DNA from: Deferribacteres bacterium
GTDB lineage: Bacteria; Zhuqueibacterota; Zhuqueibacteria; Zhuqueibacterales; Geothermadaptataceae
Length of the DNA: 64,000 nucleotides
Reading direction: 5' to 3'
Assembly: GCA_020633675.1 (NCBI GenBank)
Contig: JACKDE010000002.1
Coordinates: forward strand, 992,001 to 1,056,000
The notes under the pieces: generated by a model
The model's input: the letters and a program-made list of their open reading frames with translations, nothing else
What the model was told of the DNA's origin: nothing
The model's database searches: none
Position numbers and translations under genes: made by a program
Part shown: in pieces, positions 32,536 through 41,831 of the stretch
How the letters are laid out: the number at the start of each line of letters is the position of its first letter
How positions within the stretch are numbered: the first letter of the stretch is position 1

Positions 32536-35085
32536 ATGATAAAAAACATTGATGATGTGAAGCTAAATTTGCTGACACTGCTACAGGCTCAGCATGAAAG
32601 AAAATTTAAAACAAAGGAGCTTGCACGCGCATTAAAAATTGCCCCGGGGGATTACAACCAGTTTCGCAACTATTTGCGGCAATGGGCCGCGGCCGGCGAT
32701 ATTGCCATGCCCAAATCGAACACCTTCCGAGCCGTTAAAATCAGTTCGCTTATTACGGGCAAACTGCATGTTAAAACGCACGGTTACGGCTTTTTACTGA
32801 CACCGGAAGGCGAAGAAGACATCTTCATTAGTTTAAAAAATATGGGCATTGCGCTGGATGGCGATGAAGTCAAAGTGCAGCTGTTTGCAGGCACGGCGAA
32901 AAAACGCCCAGAGGGCAAGGTTGTCGAAGTGATCGAACGCCGTCGACAATATATCGTTGGCACACTGAAAAAGGGCAAGCATTACTATTTTCTGGTTCCG
33001 GATGATCTGAAAATTACCCGGGATGTGTATGTTCATGAAAGTGGATTGAACGGCGCAAAAGTCGGGCAAAAGGTGGCTGTCGAAATTGACGAATGGGAAG
33101 ATGAATTGCTGAATCCGGAAGGTCATGTTGCAAAAATCATTGGATTCCCGGGAGATCCGGGTGTCGATGTGCTTTCGGTGGCAGCATCGTTCGACCTGCC
33201 GATGGGCTTTCCTGAAAGCGTTGAAAAAGAAGCCCGCACATTTAAAAACAAACTTCTCAAAAAAGACCTCAAAGATCGCCTTGATCTGAGGAAACAGGTC
33301 TGTTTTACAATCGATCCTGAAGATGCCAAAGATTTCGATGATGCGGTTTCCCTGCGCAAGCTCGATAATGGCAATATGGAATTGGGCGTGCACATCGCTG
33401 ACGTGTCACATTATGTCAAAGAAGGTGGCGCATTGGATCAGGAAGCACTTGCGCGCGGCACATCTGTTTATCTGGTCGATCGCGTGGTGCCGATGCTGCC
33501 AGAGTGGCTCAGCAACGAGCTTTGCAGCCTGAAACCTCAAGTCGATCGCCTGGCTTTTAGTTGCATTATGGAACTGAGTCCGAGCGGCGATGTTGTATCG
33601 CATCGCATCGCCGAGACGGTTATTCACAGCAACTGCCGCTTTTCTTACGAGGAAGTACAAGCTTTTTTCGAAGGCGAAACAGATTTGCCGGGCGAACTGG
33701 CTGAACCGCTGGACCAGATGTACGCACTTCACAAAACCCTGCGTCATAAGCGCATTGTAGCAGGCGGACTTGAATTTGAAACGCCTGAACCCAAAATCAG
33801 GCTCGACGACAAAGGCGTGCCGGTGGATATTGTGCGCAAAGAGACGCTGGAAAGCATGCAGATGATCGAGGAGTTCATGCTGTTGGCCAATAAGACGATT
33901 TCGCAGCACGTCGACACACTCAAAACAGAAGACGACCCCCCACCATTTGTCTATCGCGTGCACGAAAAGCCGACACCGGAAAAAATGGCTGCTTTTACGG
34001 AATTTTCAGCTGCCATGGGATACCAGGCCCGTTTTGATGGCAAAGTTACCAGCAAGAAACTCAGCAGCTTTCTGCGCAAAATAAATAATCAGGAAGAGCG
34101 TGTCATCATCGAAAGCGTGATGCTGCGTTCTTTGATGAAAGCGCGCTACGATACAGATAACCTCGGGCATTTTGGCCTGAATTTTAAGCACTACTCTCAC
34201 TTCACTTCACCGATTCGGCGTTACCCGGATCTGATTGCGCACCGAATGTTGAAATATTATGCAAAAACTCGCTGGCATGAAGAGTTGCGCATGGGCCTGA
34301 CCGGCAAGCTCGACGATATTTGTCAGCGTGCCAGCGCCTGTGAAACTACAGCACAGGAAGCTGAACGCGCCTCCATCAAAATGAAACAGGTCGAATTTAT
34401 GGCTTCGCGTCTGGGGGAAGAATTCGATGGCATGATTTCTGGTGTGGTGCACTTCGGCATATTTGTTGAAATCACCGCCTATTTGGTGGAAGGATTGGTG
34501 CATATCTCCGATCTGCAGGATGACTTTTACACATTTGACGATAAGGCCATGACTTTGGAAGGTACAAGTGGCGGAGAAAAGTTTCGAATGGGCGATCCCG
34601 TTCGTGTAAAAATTGTCCGGGTTGATCGCGATGAGCGTATTATCGACATGGTTTTGGTAAAAAAATATACGCGGGAAGATTTAGCCAAAGACAAAAAAAG
34701 TGAACATAAAAAAGCAGTACAAACTAAGCAAGCTCCGAAGAAAAACAAGAATAGCAGTACTCAGAAGCGAAATAAAAAGAGGCCCGAAAAAGGCAAAACA
34801 CAACAACAGGACAAATCGAAAGGTGAATCGTTGAAAGAAAGATCTGTAACCAAACGTCAATTGACCCGAGCTGATGATAACCGACCATTTTTTACCACTA
34901 TGCGTCAAACCAAAAGCCGCAATACAGCATCGACACGCGGAGGCAGCGTCACCAATAGCAACAGGCCGACCGGCAGCAAACGAGGAGGCAACAGCAAAAA
35001 AAGAGCTCATTTTGGCGACAGTGGTCTGCAAAGAAACAACAACACGACCCGCGGACAGGGTCAAAGATCACGCCGTACGCGGTAG
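32536..35085 (+). CDS. rnr: Ribonuclease R
   Basis: 849 residues. The order is a winged-helix-like N-terminus, two cold-shock domains (GKLHVKTHGYGFLLTPEGEEDIFI), the RNB catalytic domain from about residue 240 with DPEDAKDFDDAVSLRKL near 260 (metal aspartates), and an S1 domain near 629-715 (FDGMISGVVHFGIFVEITAYLVEGLVHISDL). Residues about 716-849 form a lysine/arginine-rich tail with many N, Q, S and T. The enzyme is a 3'-5' exoribonuclease for structured RNA, linked to mRNA and rRNA decay and trans-translation. It begins at ATG 32536 behind a weak AGAAAG site. Confidence 0.96.
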   Translation: MIKNIDDVKLNLLTLLQAQHERKFKTKELARALKIAPGDYNQFRNYLRQWAAAGDIAMPKSNTFRAVKISSLITGKLHVKTHGYGFLLTPEGEEDIFISLKNMGIALDGDEVKVQLFAGTAKKRPEGKVVEVIERRRQYIVGTLKKGKHYYFLVPDDLKITRDVYVHESGLNGAKVGQKVAVEIDEWEDELLNPEGHVAKIIGFPGDPGVDVLSVAASFDLPMGFPESVEKEARTFKNKLLKKDLKDRLDLRKQVCFTIDPEDAKDFDDAVSLRKLDNGNMELGVHIADVSHYVKEGGALDQEALARGTSVYLVDRVVPMLPEWLSNELCSLKPQVDRLAFSCIMELSPSGDVVSHRIAETVIHSNCRFSYEEVQAFFEGETDLPGELAEPLDQMYALHKTLRHKRIVAGGLEFETPEPKIRLDDKGVPVDIVRKETLESMQMIEEFMLLANKTISQHVDTLKTEDDPPPFVYRVHEKPTPEKMAAFTEFSAAMGYQARFDGKVTSKKLSSFLRKINNQEERVIIESVMLRSLMKARYDTDNLGHFGLNFKHYSHFTSPIRRYPDLIAHRMLKYYAKTRWHEELRMGLTGKLDDICQRASACETTAQEAERASIKMKQVEFMASRLGEEFDGMISGVVHFGIFVEITAYLVEGLVHISDLQDDFYTFDDKAMTLEGTSGGEKFRMGDPVRVKIVRVDRDERIIDMVLVKKYTREDLAKDKKSEHKKAVQTKQAPKKNKNSSTQKRNKKRPEKGKTQQQDKSKGESLKERSVTKRQLTRADDNRPFFTTMRQTKSRNTASTRGGSVTNSNRPTGSKRGGNSKKRAHFGDSGLQRNNNTTRGQGQRSRRTR

Positions 35086-35183
35086 CCTGAGCGCGCGCAA
35101 AGCTGCCGCGTGCTTGTGTCTCAATTGCGAGTGCCCTGTACAGCACTTCTCGCCAATTCCTCGTCTCGCCAAATTCGCACTGA

Positions 35184-35222
35184 AATAAAAAATCCCAACG
35201 CGCAACTGATTGCACGTTGGGA
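35184..35222 (-). terminator. Rho-independent terminator of the AGCS symporter gene
   Basis: On the minus strand TCCCAACG (35222-35215) pairs with CGTTGGGA (35200-35193), with an inner GCAA/TTGC pair, followed by TTTTTTATTTC. It is 140 bp beyond the symporter stop codon. On the plus strand the hairpin is not followed by Ts. Confidence 0.75.
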
Positions 35223-35362
35223 AATAGGTCAATATTGCCGATTTATTTTTCTTTGCGAAACGATGCCGAAAGTATTTTGCAGCGCAATCGATTCAACAGG
35301 AAATGCAGCAAATCCGCTTCGGGCATGGCAATGATGCCAATATGTCTTTAGCCAGCGAAAAC

Positions 35363-36841
35363 CTATGCATTCTTCGCTGCAAATTTTTCTCTGGTAATGC
35401 GCGCAACCAATCCGGTAAGAAAGAGAATTCCAATCAAATTTGGAATTGCCATCAGGGCATTGCCAATGTTTCCAAGGCTCCAGACAATGTTGAGGTAGTT
35501 GTAGCTCGAGCCGGCAATCGGTGTCAGGATTGCGCCAAAAAATAGAAAAGCGATAAAAATATAGCGGAATGGCATCACCACACGGTCGCCGCCGATATAT
35601 TCAATGCATTTCTCTCCATAATATGACCAGCCGAGCAGTGTTGTGTAACCAAATAAAAACGATGAAATTGCGATAATTGCTCCACCGATCCCGAAAGGAA
35701 TAACGGTGTCGAATGCTTTCTGGGTGACCAGAATGCTGGTAATATTGTCAACGGCGTCCAGCCCTTGCCATGCTTGGGTCTGCATGTAAGCACCGGTGAG
35801 CACGATCGTCAACGTGGTCATAGAGTTGACCAGGATTGTATCGATGAAAACACCAGTCATGGCGATCAGACCATTGTTGGTAGGTTCTTCAGATGTTGAT
35901 GCGCCTTGTGCAATGGCCGCCGAGCCCAGGCCAGCCTCATTCGAAAGCAGCCCGCGACTTACACCACTTTGGATCGCAATGCCGACAGACGCGCCGAGCA
36001 ATGGTTGAAATCCAAACGCTGATTTAAAAATGATGACAAAGGCTTCCGGGACAAGCGTAATATTTGAAATGATGATCCATAGCGAGAAAAAGATATAGAA
36101 GACAATCATGCTGGGGACGAGCCGTTCAGAGACCATACCGATCTTTTTGATGCCTCCAATAATCACCATGCCCACCAGCAAGGCGATCAAGCCACCGATA
36201 ACAATATAATAGATCATCGGTGCCTGCTCAGAAACCTGGCCACTATGAAACGCCTGGTTGATCGTATTTGCGAGAGCAGCCGTCATCGAGTTGGATTGGG
36301 CCATATTTCCCGTACCGATCAGACATGCGATCGTGCCGCAAATTGCAAAAGCAGCACCCAAAAATCTGCCGAGCTTTTTGTTCTTGAGGCCGTTTTTGAC
36401 ATAGTACATCGGGCCGCCAGCCATTGTACCATTGGGGGCGATTTCGCGAAGGTGGACACCGAGAAAGCCTTCAGCATATTTTGTCGCCATTCCGAAGATG
36501 CCTGCGATCCACATATAAACCGGTGCACCGGGCCCGCCTATGGCGATGGCTGTTGCAACGCCGGCAATATTTCCATTGCCAACCGTAGCAGCAAGCGCCG
36601 TCATCAGTGCTGCAAAAGGCGAAATATCTCCTTTGCCCTCGGATGAGCGCGATTCTTTTGAAAATACCAGCTTTAGCGATTGCCAAAAATGGGTAATTTG
36701 CAATCCTCGAGTAGCTATGGTCAGAAAGATGCCCGTGCCGAGCAGCAATGCAATCATAGCTGGTCCCCACATGAAGTTGTCCAGTTGTGAGGTCCAATCC
36801 AGGAGCCAATCGAAAAAACCTCTCTCTCCGCTTCCGCCCAT
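35363..36841 (-). CDS. Sodium:alanine symporter family protein (AGCS)
   Basis: 492 residues from ATG 36841 behind AGAAAGGATG. About 11 membrane helices can be seen. The family signatures include GPGAPVYMWIAGIFGMATKYAEGFLGV and VSRGLLSNEAGLGSAAIAQ, the AGCS motif that holds the sodium and substrate region. It imports an amino acid, typically alanine or glycine, with Na+. It is transcribed from a near-consensus promoter at 36952-36980 and ends in a terminator at 35184. Confidence 0.95.
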   Translation of the reverse strand: MGGSGERGFFDWLLDWTSQLDNFMWGPAMIALLLGTGIFLTIATRGLQITHFWQSLKLVFSKESRSSEGKGDISPFAALMTALAATVGNGNIAGVATAIAIGGPGAPVYMWIAGIFGMATKYAEGFLGVHLREIAPNGTMAGGPMYYVKNGLKNKKLGRFLGAAFAICGTIACLIGTGNMAQSNSMTAALANTINQAFHSGQVSEQAPMIYYIVIGGLIALLVGMVIIGGIKKIGMVSERLVPSMIVFYIFFSLWIIISNITLVPEAFVIIFKSAFGFQPLLGASVGIAIQSGVSRGLLSNEAGLGSAAIAQGASTSEEPTNNGLIAMTGVFIDTILVNSMTTLTIVLTGAYMQTQAWQGLDAVDNITSILVTQKAFDTVIPFGIGGAIIAISSFLFGYTTLLGWSYYGEKCIEYIGGDRVVMPFRYIFIAFLFFGAILTPIAGSSYNYLNIVWSLGNIGNALMAIPNLIGILFLTGLVARITREKFAAKNA

Positions 36842-36951
36842 AAAATCATCCTTTCTGAAAGTGTAAAAACTGACATGAAGTTGGATACAATAGCTTCCCC
36901 ACCTATACGTATCCACAAAAGGCAATTAAATTTGCTTTAATTAAAGTGACG

Positions 36952-36980
36952 AGTATAGCCAACCAGACGCTGCAAGTCAA
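36952..36980 (-). promoter_or_regulatory. Sigma-70-type promoter of the AGCS gene
   Basis: On the minus strand TTGACT (36980-36975), 17-bp spacer, TATACT (36957-36952). It leaves a leader of about 104 nt before ATG 36841. Confidence 0.7.
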
Positions 36981-37097
36981 GTGACTTCAGCCAAGTGAAC
37001 ACAAGAAGCAATGCGTATGCTGCTTGAAACACGATTTATGCAAAGAAACAACTTTCGTTTATGAGAATTATCAGGCGGGTTGGTAGCTCGGATTGGA

Positions 37098-37868
37098 TCA
37101 AATCGGTGCATTCAGGGCATCGATGATGTGGCGCACATCGTTTTTCTCAAAAAGACGTATGAGCAGCGCACCGATACGGATCAATTTGCCCGGTTGCTGC
37201 ACGGCTTGCGCCAGTCGCGTGATCGTTCGATCAATTTTGGTGATTTCTTCATCATGCTGTTCCGGCTCGAGGTGTGCAAATCGCTCTGCAATCCGCCATG
37301 CTGCATCGCGCGCTCTCTGCATGCTGAAATTGAAAACCGCCTCGTCGCTTTTGCCACCAAGTCGGTCAAGCAGACCCAGCAGCGGGGAGAAATCGCCAAT
37401 GCGTGCCTGAATGATATCGAGCAAATCCGATAAAATTGTGTTGATTTCATAAAAATCGGCTCTCAACGAGGAGATGCTATCGCCCGGGCAGACTGCGGCG
37501 GCCGACAAGCCGAGGTCGAGATTAATATGCGCGTTCATACCCAGAAGCAGGTGCTGCAACACCAACGGCCGCCAATTCGGCGCTGCTGAAAAAGCCACTT
37601 GCCAACACGCAGTCGGCAGCTCGCCTTCAAGATGCCGGCGCAGCGCTTCAAAATAGCGATTGGCGAAAACCACATCAAGCTGCTCCATGCGTGGTCCGTC
37701 TTCAAAACGCCCGGTCTCAATGCCGAGCTGGACTTGCACGGTCACCTGGCGGTAAAGCGCTGCGAAATAGCCGAGGCGGCTTTCTTCGGCGTGGCAGTGC
37801 GCCACGATCTCTTCCATCTGCTTTATCGCTTCGCTGATGGAAGTAGCGGGACGAATCGTTAGGCTAAT
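37098..37868 (-). CDS. DUF5995-family protein, probable AUU start
   Basis: The first ATG in the frame, 37817, gives 239 residues. The frame continues open further upstream without ATG, GTG or TTG, reading SLTIRPATSISEAIKQMEEIVAHC, which looks like genuine family sequence. ATT 37868 follows GGGAG by six bases and overlaps the upstream TPR gene's stop, so an AUU start is likely; 256 residues result. The DUF5995 pattern is clear: ESRLGYFAALYRQVTVQV, EDGPRMEQLDVVFANRYFEAL, VLQHLLLGMNAHINLDLG. The function of this family is unknown; the conserved His/Asn-rich helix (GMNAHINLDLG) suggests metal or ligand binding. The gene is the second of a minus-strand operon. Confidence 0.75.
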   Translation of the reverse strand: MSLTIRPATSISEAIKQMEEIVAHCHAEESRLGYFAALYRQVTVQVQLGIETGRFEDGPRMEQLDVVFANRYFEALRRHLEGELPTACWQVAFSAAPNWRPLVLQHLLLGMNAHINLDLGLSAAAVCPGDSISSLRADFYEINTILSDLLDIIQARIGDFSPLLGLLDRLGGKSDEAVFNFSMQRARDAAWRIAERFAHLEPEQHDEEITKIDRTITRLAQAVQQPGKLIRIGALLIRLFEKNDVRHIIDALNAPI

Positions 37869-39132
37869 TTTGTTCTCCCATCTTTTCGCGTAGTTTCGCT
37901 ATCTCGTCACGCGCTTTTTCTGCCCGGCGGTGATCGGGATATTTGGTAATGAGTTGTTCGTAATACGCTATGGCCTTTGCAGCGTCCTTTTGTTCATTTT
38001 TCATCAGGTCACCGGCGCCGAATAGATGCTCTGGCGCCTTTTCGTCTTCAGGAAACTTTTCTGCGAACAACGCGAGCGATTTGGCCGCGTTTTCATAGTC
38101 CCGCAGTTTTTTTTCATACACACTGGCCGCTTCCTCCACCGCATCTTTGGCTCGGGGCGCATTTGGGTGTTTCTCCGCGATTTCGAGAAAGGTTCCGATG
38201 CCAGCCACATAATTGTCGAGCCGGCCAATGTTGAGCTCAGCAATGCGCCACAACGCTTCAACAGCATCTTCGCCTTCGGGATAGGTATCCACCGCCAGCC
38301 GGTATTGCACGATCGCCAGGCTGTAATCTTTATGCTTTTTTTCTTTGATCTCACCGGTTAAAAACAGCGCCTTGGCAGCGAACGGCGTTTCGGGGTGCTG
38401 TTGGGCAATCTGTGTGAATAACGCAAATGCCTTGTCGGGTTCATCCAGTTTTTCGTACAGCAAGGTTGCACGCTGATAGCGTGCATAAGGCAAAATATCG
38501 CTTTCCGGTGTGAGATATTCCAGCTTGAAGTAGGCTGCCGCTGCCTCATGCTCATCGCCATGTTCTCTGTGCAAGTCGGCAACCAGTTGCAGCACCGCAT
38601 CGATGTGTGGATCGCTGGGATAGCGTTCCAAAAAATTATGGCCTCCTGCGAGCAACCAGCCGGTGAGCTTGGAGATGTTGAGCGAGCGGCAAAATTGCAG
38701 ATAGTTTAAATAGCGATCTGCAGCTTTGCCTGTCGCAGGCGCTTCATTCAATTTGCCATTGATTTCGGCCTGGCGTTCCCGCAAATCGCCTTCCTTTGCA
38801 ACCACACGCAGAATTGCCTCTTTGCAGTTGTTGTATCGTGTGCTGTTCGGGTGAAGCGCCAAAATTTGCAAATAAGCAGCGAAGGCTTCATGTTCACGCC
38901 CCATTTCTTCGTAGAGCGTGGCGGCTAAATAGTGCGCTTCCGCGACATGTTCACTGCCAGGATAAATCTGACTAAATTGTGCAATTTCAGTAATCAGGTA
39001 GTCATAGAGCTTTTTGTCGTGGCGATCATACAACTCCTGAATGTAGGCAAAATGCTGGTTAGCGTCCACAGCCGCGAATGCAGTCGGCGCAATCCAAAAC
39101 ACAAGCAAGAGAGCGAAGAAAGCTTTTTTCAT
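37864..39132 (-). CDS. Exported TPR/YbgF-like protein
   Basis: 422 residues with a signal peptide (MKKAFFALLLVFWIAPTAFA) and a GGTG-type site upstream. The rest is a chain of TPR-type helix pairs in which each hairpin carries a PxxxxAxxA or DYxxAIxxY pattern, for example ALFTQIAQQHPETPFAAKALFLTG, DYSLAIVQYRLAVDTYPEGEDAVEALWRIAEL and AIAYYEQLITKYPDHRRAEKARDEI. Similar proteins include BamD and YbgF, which act in outer-membrane assembly and Tol-Pal; no Tol genes are here. It is the first gene of an operon with the DUF5995 gene, whose start overlaps its stop. Confidence 0.8.
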   Translation of the reverse strand: MKKAFFALLLVFWIAPTAFAAVDANQHFAYIQELYDRHDKKLYDYLITEIAQFSQIYPGSEHVAEAHYLAATLYEEMGREHEAFAAYLQILALHPNSTRYNNCKEAILRVVAKEGDLRERQAEINGKLNEAPATGKAADRYLNYLQFCRSLNISKLTGWLLAGGHNFLERYPSDPHIDAVLQLVADLHREHGDEHEAAAAYFKLEYLTPESDILPYARYQRATLLYEKLDEPDKAFALFTQIAQQHPETPFAAKALFLTGEIKEKKHKDYSLAIVQYRLAVDTYPEGEDAVEALWRIAELNIGRLDNYVAGIGTFLEIAEKHPNAPRAKDAVEEAASVYEKKLRDYENAAKSLALFAEKFPEDEKAPEHLFGAGDLMKNEQKDAAKAIAYYEQLITKYPDHRRAEKARDEIAKLREKMGEQN

Positions 39133-39641
39133 TGTGTCACCTGTCTTTTATTATGAGGTGAAGTGTGCATTCTGTGGCGGTGCAGGGCATGGCCTGCAAG
39201 TGCTGCCTATGCTAACAAGATTTTTGTCTGAAGGCAAGGTTTTTCATGCGGGATGCATGACAGTAAATGATCAGAACTTTACCTGATGGCTCCCGAAATC
39301 AATTGACTGTTTGCACGGCAGAAGCGTTGTCTTTTTAATGTTGAATTTATTTTACATTCTTCTATTAGGTATTTTTACGCAGTGTATCCGGGCAGCGGGT
39401 AAAATCGCATACCAAGTTTGAGAATTGAACCTCGCTCGGCTGCCTGCATGCAATTCGGGGAATTCATGTTCAGACTGAAGTATTCCAAAAGACCGTTGCT
39501 TGCCATCAATAGCTCGTTCCTCGGCTTGAGCTGACAATCGCCATTAAAATTTTTGATCATTCTAAACACGCGGGTCAGGAAATCGACCTCAATGGTTTTA
39601 CATCTTTGTACTGTTTCTGTCTAACAAGGAGAGTTGAATTT
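39133..39641. other. Divergent intergenic region
   Basis: 509 bp between the minus-strand TPR gene and the plus-strand porin-like gene. I see no confident promoter. A minus-strand frame at 39375-39569 (64 residues) has no upstream site or recognisable family, so it is left out. The right end has AAGGAGAG for the porin-like gene. Confidence 0.45.
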
Positions 39642-41813
39642 ATGGGAGATCGTGTAAAACGAAATGGGCTTTTACATGCTTTCGCGGCTTTATTTTTTCT
39701 CGGAAGCCTCTGTGTCACACACCCTGTTCAAGGCGCGGAAGTAAGCGGCGTGCAGACCGGCAAATGGACGCTGGCTGCCAGCCCATACATTGTCGCCGGC
39801 GATGTGATCGTGCCTGCCGGCCAGGCTTTGGCGATCGAGCCGGGCGTGATTGTCAAGTTTCGCTCTGGCACCTCGCTGCGGGTCGAAGGTAACATTGATG
39901 CAAGAGGTACTGCCTCCAATTTCGTGATTTTTACCTCGGTCAATGACAAGGAATTCGGTTTGACGAGTCAGCAGATCAATGCCGAGCCTACCAATGCGGA
40001 CTGGCTTGGGATTGCATTTATAGGTAGTGGCGCTGGCAATTCCGTTATTGAAAACGTCATTATCCGCTACTCGTCAAATCCGCTTGCTGTGCGCGATGCG
40101 AATCCGCGGCTCGAAAAAGTGCTGATTCTTGATTGTGCTGCCAGCTCGGTTTCTATTAATGGGCAGCAAGTTCCGGTTCGCAATAATCAGCAATCGAATT
40201 ATTCGGCAGCACAAACGGCAAATCCATCTGCAGCGCCAAAGCCAGCGCGGACTTCGCCTTCGCAAAATCCAGTCACCGTAGAGCAGGAAAATCGTAGACA
40301 AAACCCAGTTGCAACAAAGCAACAAGATACGGGCACTAAAGACAATAGCGCTTCCGGCACAGGTGGGGGACAGCGAAACCTGGTTACAGCGTTCACCATG
40401 AGCCAGGTTAGTGAAATCTTAAAAAATGTTGCCAATCAGGTTGCTCTGCGCGCTGATCCTGATTTGAGCGAAAAATTCAATCTGTTCGATCAAAATTATT
40501 TAGTGAATTTGACCAACCACCTCGATTTGAATTATATCGGAGTCGGCAGCCCTGTAGCCATGAATCCGGAAGCGATTATCGCATTTGTGCTGGAGAAGCT
40601 GGAGCAGGGCATGTCACCGAACACGATCGGATTGGAGATGGTTGCCGAATTTGAGCGAACAGGTTACCGAACCGCCAGCCCCGTCAGCAGTTCTGCGGCT
40701 ACAAGTTTGGCTGAGTCTGCGAGTGCTCCTGATATGAACATCGGACTCGATACGCAAATTGGCAAAATCAATGTTGGTGGTTTTATCGCAGGTGAGATTG
40801 AATATCATCAGGAACCGGATGGGATGTTCCATACGCTTTTTGAACTCAATCAGGCGCGCATCTATTTCTCGACAGAAATCAATCCATTCGATTTGGCGAA
40901 CAACATCAGTGTACTGGCGGAGTTCAATCCGGTGCCAGAGGAGGTGATTCATCAGATCGAAAGCATCGCGCTGCCTACGGCCAATGGCACGGAAGTGTTA
41001 AGCCTTGCGAACGCACACGCAGGAGAAAGCGCGCATGCTGAAGAAGAAGAGATCATCCCATTTGAACAGCTCTATTTCAGAATTAACAACGTGGGCAACA
41101 GTGGCTTTAATCTGACAATCGGGCAATTCCGGCTTCCCTTTGGCTTGTGGTCGGATTATACTTCGCATCGCAATTTTACTTCAGCCAAAAACAACATGCT
41201 CGTGAACGGATTTGCTCTCAAGAAAATAGAGCTCGGCGTGATGCTCGAACGCGCGCTCAATGAAAAAGTCGATGTGCGCGTGGCGCTCGTGCACGGGCGT
41301 CAGAGCCGGACTTCTGATTTAAGCCGGGAAGACATCGATAACAAAAAAGACCTTGTAGGCCGTATTGGCTTGAATGCAGGCCGCCTGCGCTTTGGCGCTT
41401 CAGCCTATTTCGCCGAATTCTCGCTGGACCGCAATATTGCTTTGGGGCTTGATTGGCTTTATTCCATCAATCGACTCTCAGTTGGCGGCGAACTTGTGTA
41501 TCAGAAAAACAATAATGTGAATAAAACATTCGGCACCAATTTCGATTTTATGCAAGTTTCGGCAACTTCCGGCTACGTGCAGTTTGACTATGCCCTTCGT
41601 ACCCGGCTGCATGTATACGGTATGTACGAGTTCTGGCGTTATTCCGCCAACAGCCAGCAAATCAACAATCCTGCTTACAAAGCCTTTCATGGTTTACGTT
41701 ACCAGTTGCATCCGCAATTGCGCTGGACGCTGATCGAGTACGGACGTATGTTCCATGAAGGCTTTGACGAAGGCAACGTACACCTTTCAACCCAGATTGA
41801 AGTGATTTTTTAA
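39642..41813 (+). CDS. Beta-helix domain fused to a porin-like outer-membrane barrel
   Basis: 723 residues from ATG 39642 behind AAGGAGAG, with a signal peptide ending near VQGAE. Residues about 30-170 form a right-handed beta-helix-like repeat (PYIVAGDVIVPAGQALAIEP; GNIDARGTASNFVIFTS; NSVIENVIIRYSSNPLAV). A flexible S/N/Q-rich linker of about 60 residues follows, then a helical segment (MSQVSEILKNVANQVALRA) and, from about residue 360, a porin-like barrel (NVGGFIAGEIEYHQEP, LFELNQARIYFSTEINPF, RINNVGNSGFNLTIGQFRLPFG) whose strands end LSTQIEVIF. The barrel resembles phosphate-selective/OprP-type or alginate porin families. A beta-helix ahead of a porin barrel is an unusual arrangement. The TPR gene follows by 18 bp. 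Confidence 0.65.
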   Translation: MGDRVKRNGLLHAFAALFFLGSLCVTHPVQGAEVSGVQTGKWTLAASPYIVAGDVIVPAGQALAIEPGVIVKFRSGTSLRVEGNIDARGTASNFVIFTSVNDKEFGLTSQQINAEPTNADWLGIAFIGSGAGNSVIENVIIRYSSNPLAVRDANPRLEKVLILDCAASSVSINGQQVPVRNNQQSNYSAAQTANPSAAPKPARTSPSQNPVTVEQENRRQNPVATKQQDTGTKDNSASGTGGGQRNLVTAFTMSQVSEILKNVANQVALRADPDLSEKFNLFDQNYLVNLTNHLDLNYIGVGSPVAMNPEAIIAFVLEKLEQGMSPNTIGLEMVAEFERTGYRTASPVSSSAATSLAESASAPDMNIGLDTQIGKINVGGFIAGEIEYHQEPDGMFHTLFELNQARIYFSTEINPFDLANNISVLAEFNPVPEEVIHQIESIALPTANGTEVLSLANAHAGESAHAEEEEIIPFEQLYFRINNVGNSGFNLTIGQFRLPFGLWSDYTSHRNFTSAKNNMLVNGFALKKIELGVMLERALNEKVDVRVALVHGRQSRTSDLSREDIDNKKDLVGRIGLNAGRLRFGASAYFAEFSLDRNIALGLDWLYSINRLSVGGELVYQKNNNVNKTFGTNFDFMQVSATSGYVQFDYALRTRLHVYGMYEFWRYSANSQQINNPAYKAFHGLRYQLHPQLRWTLIEYGRMFHEGFDEGNVHLSTQIEVIF

Positions 41814-41831
41814 CATCAGAGGGAGACGCTC

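Noticed and set aside
39375..39569. Minus-strand frame of 64 residues ending GMRFYPLPGYTA
   Set aside because: It has no clear ribosome binding site or homologue, lies in a divergent intergenic region, and ends like a chance strand pattern.
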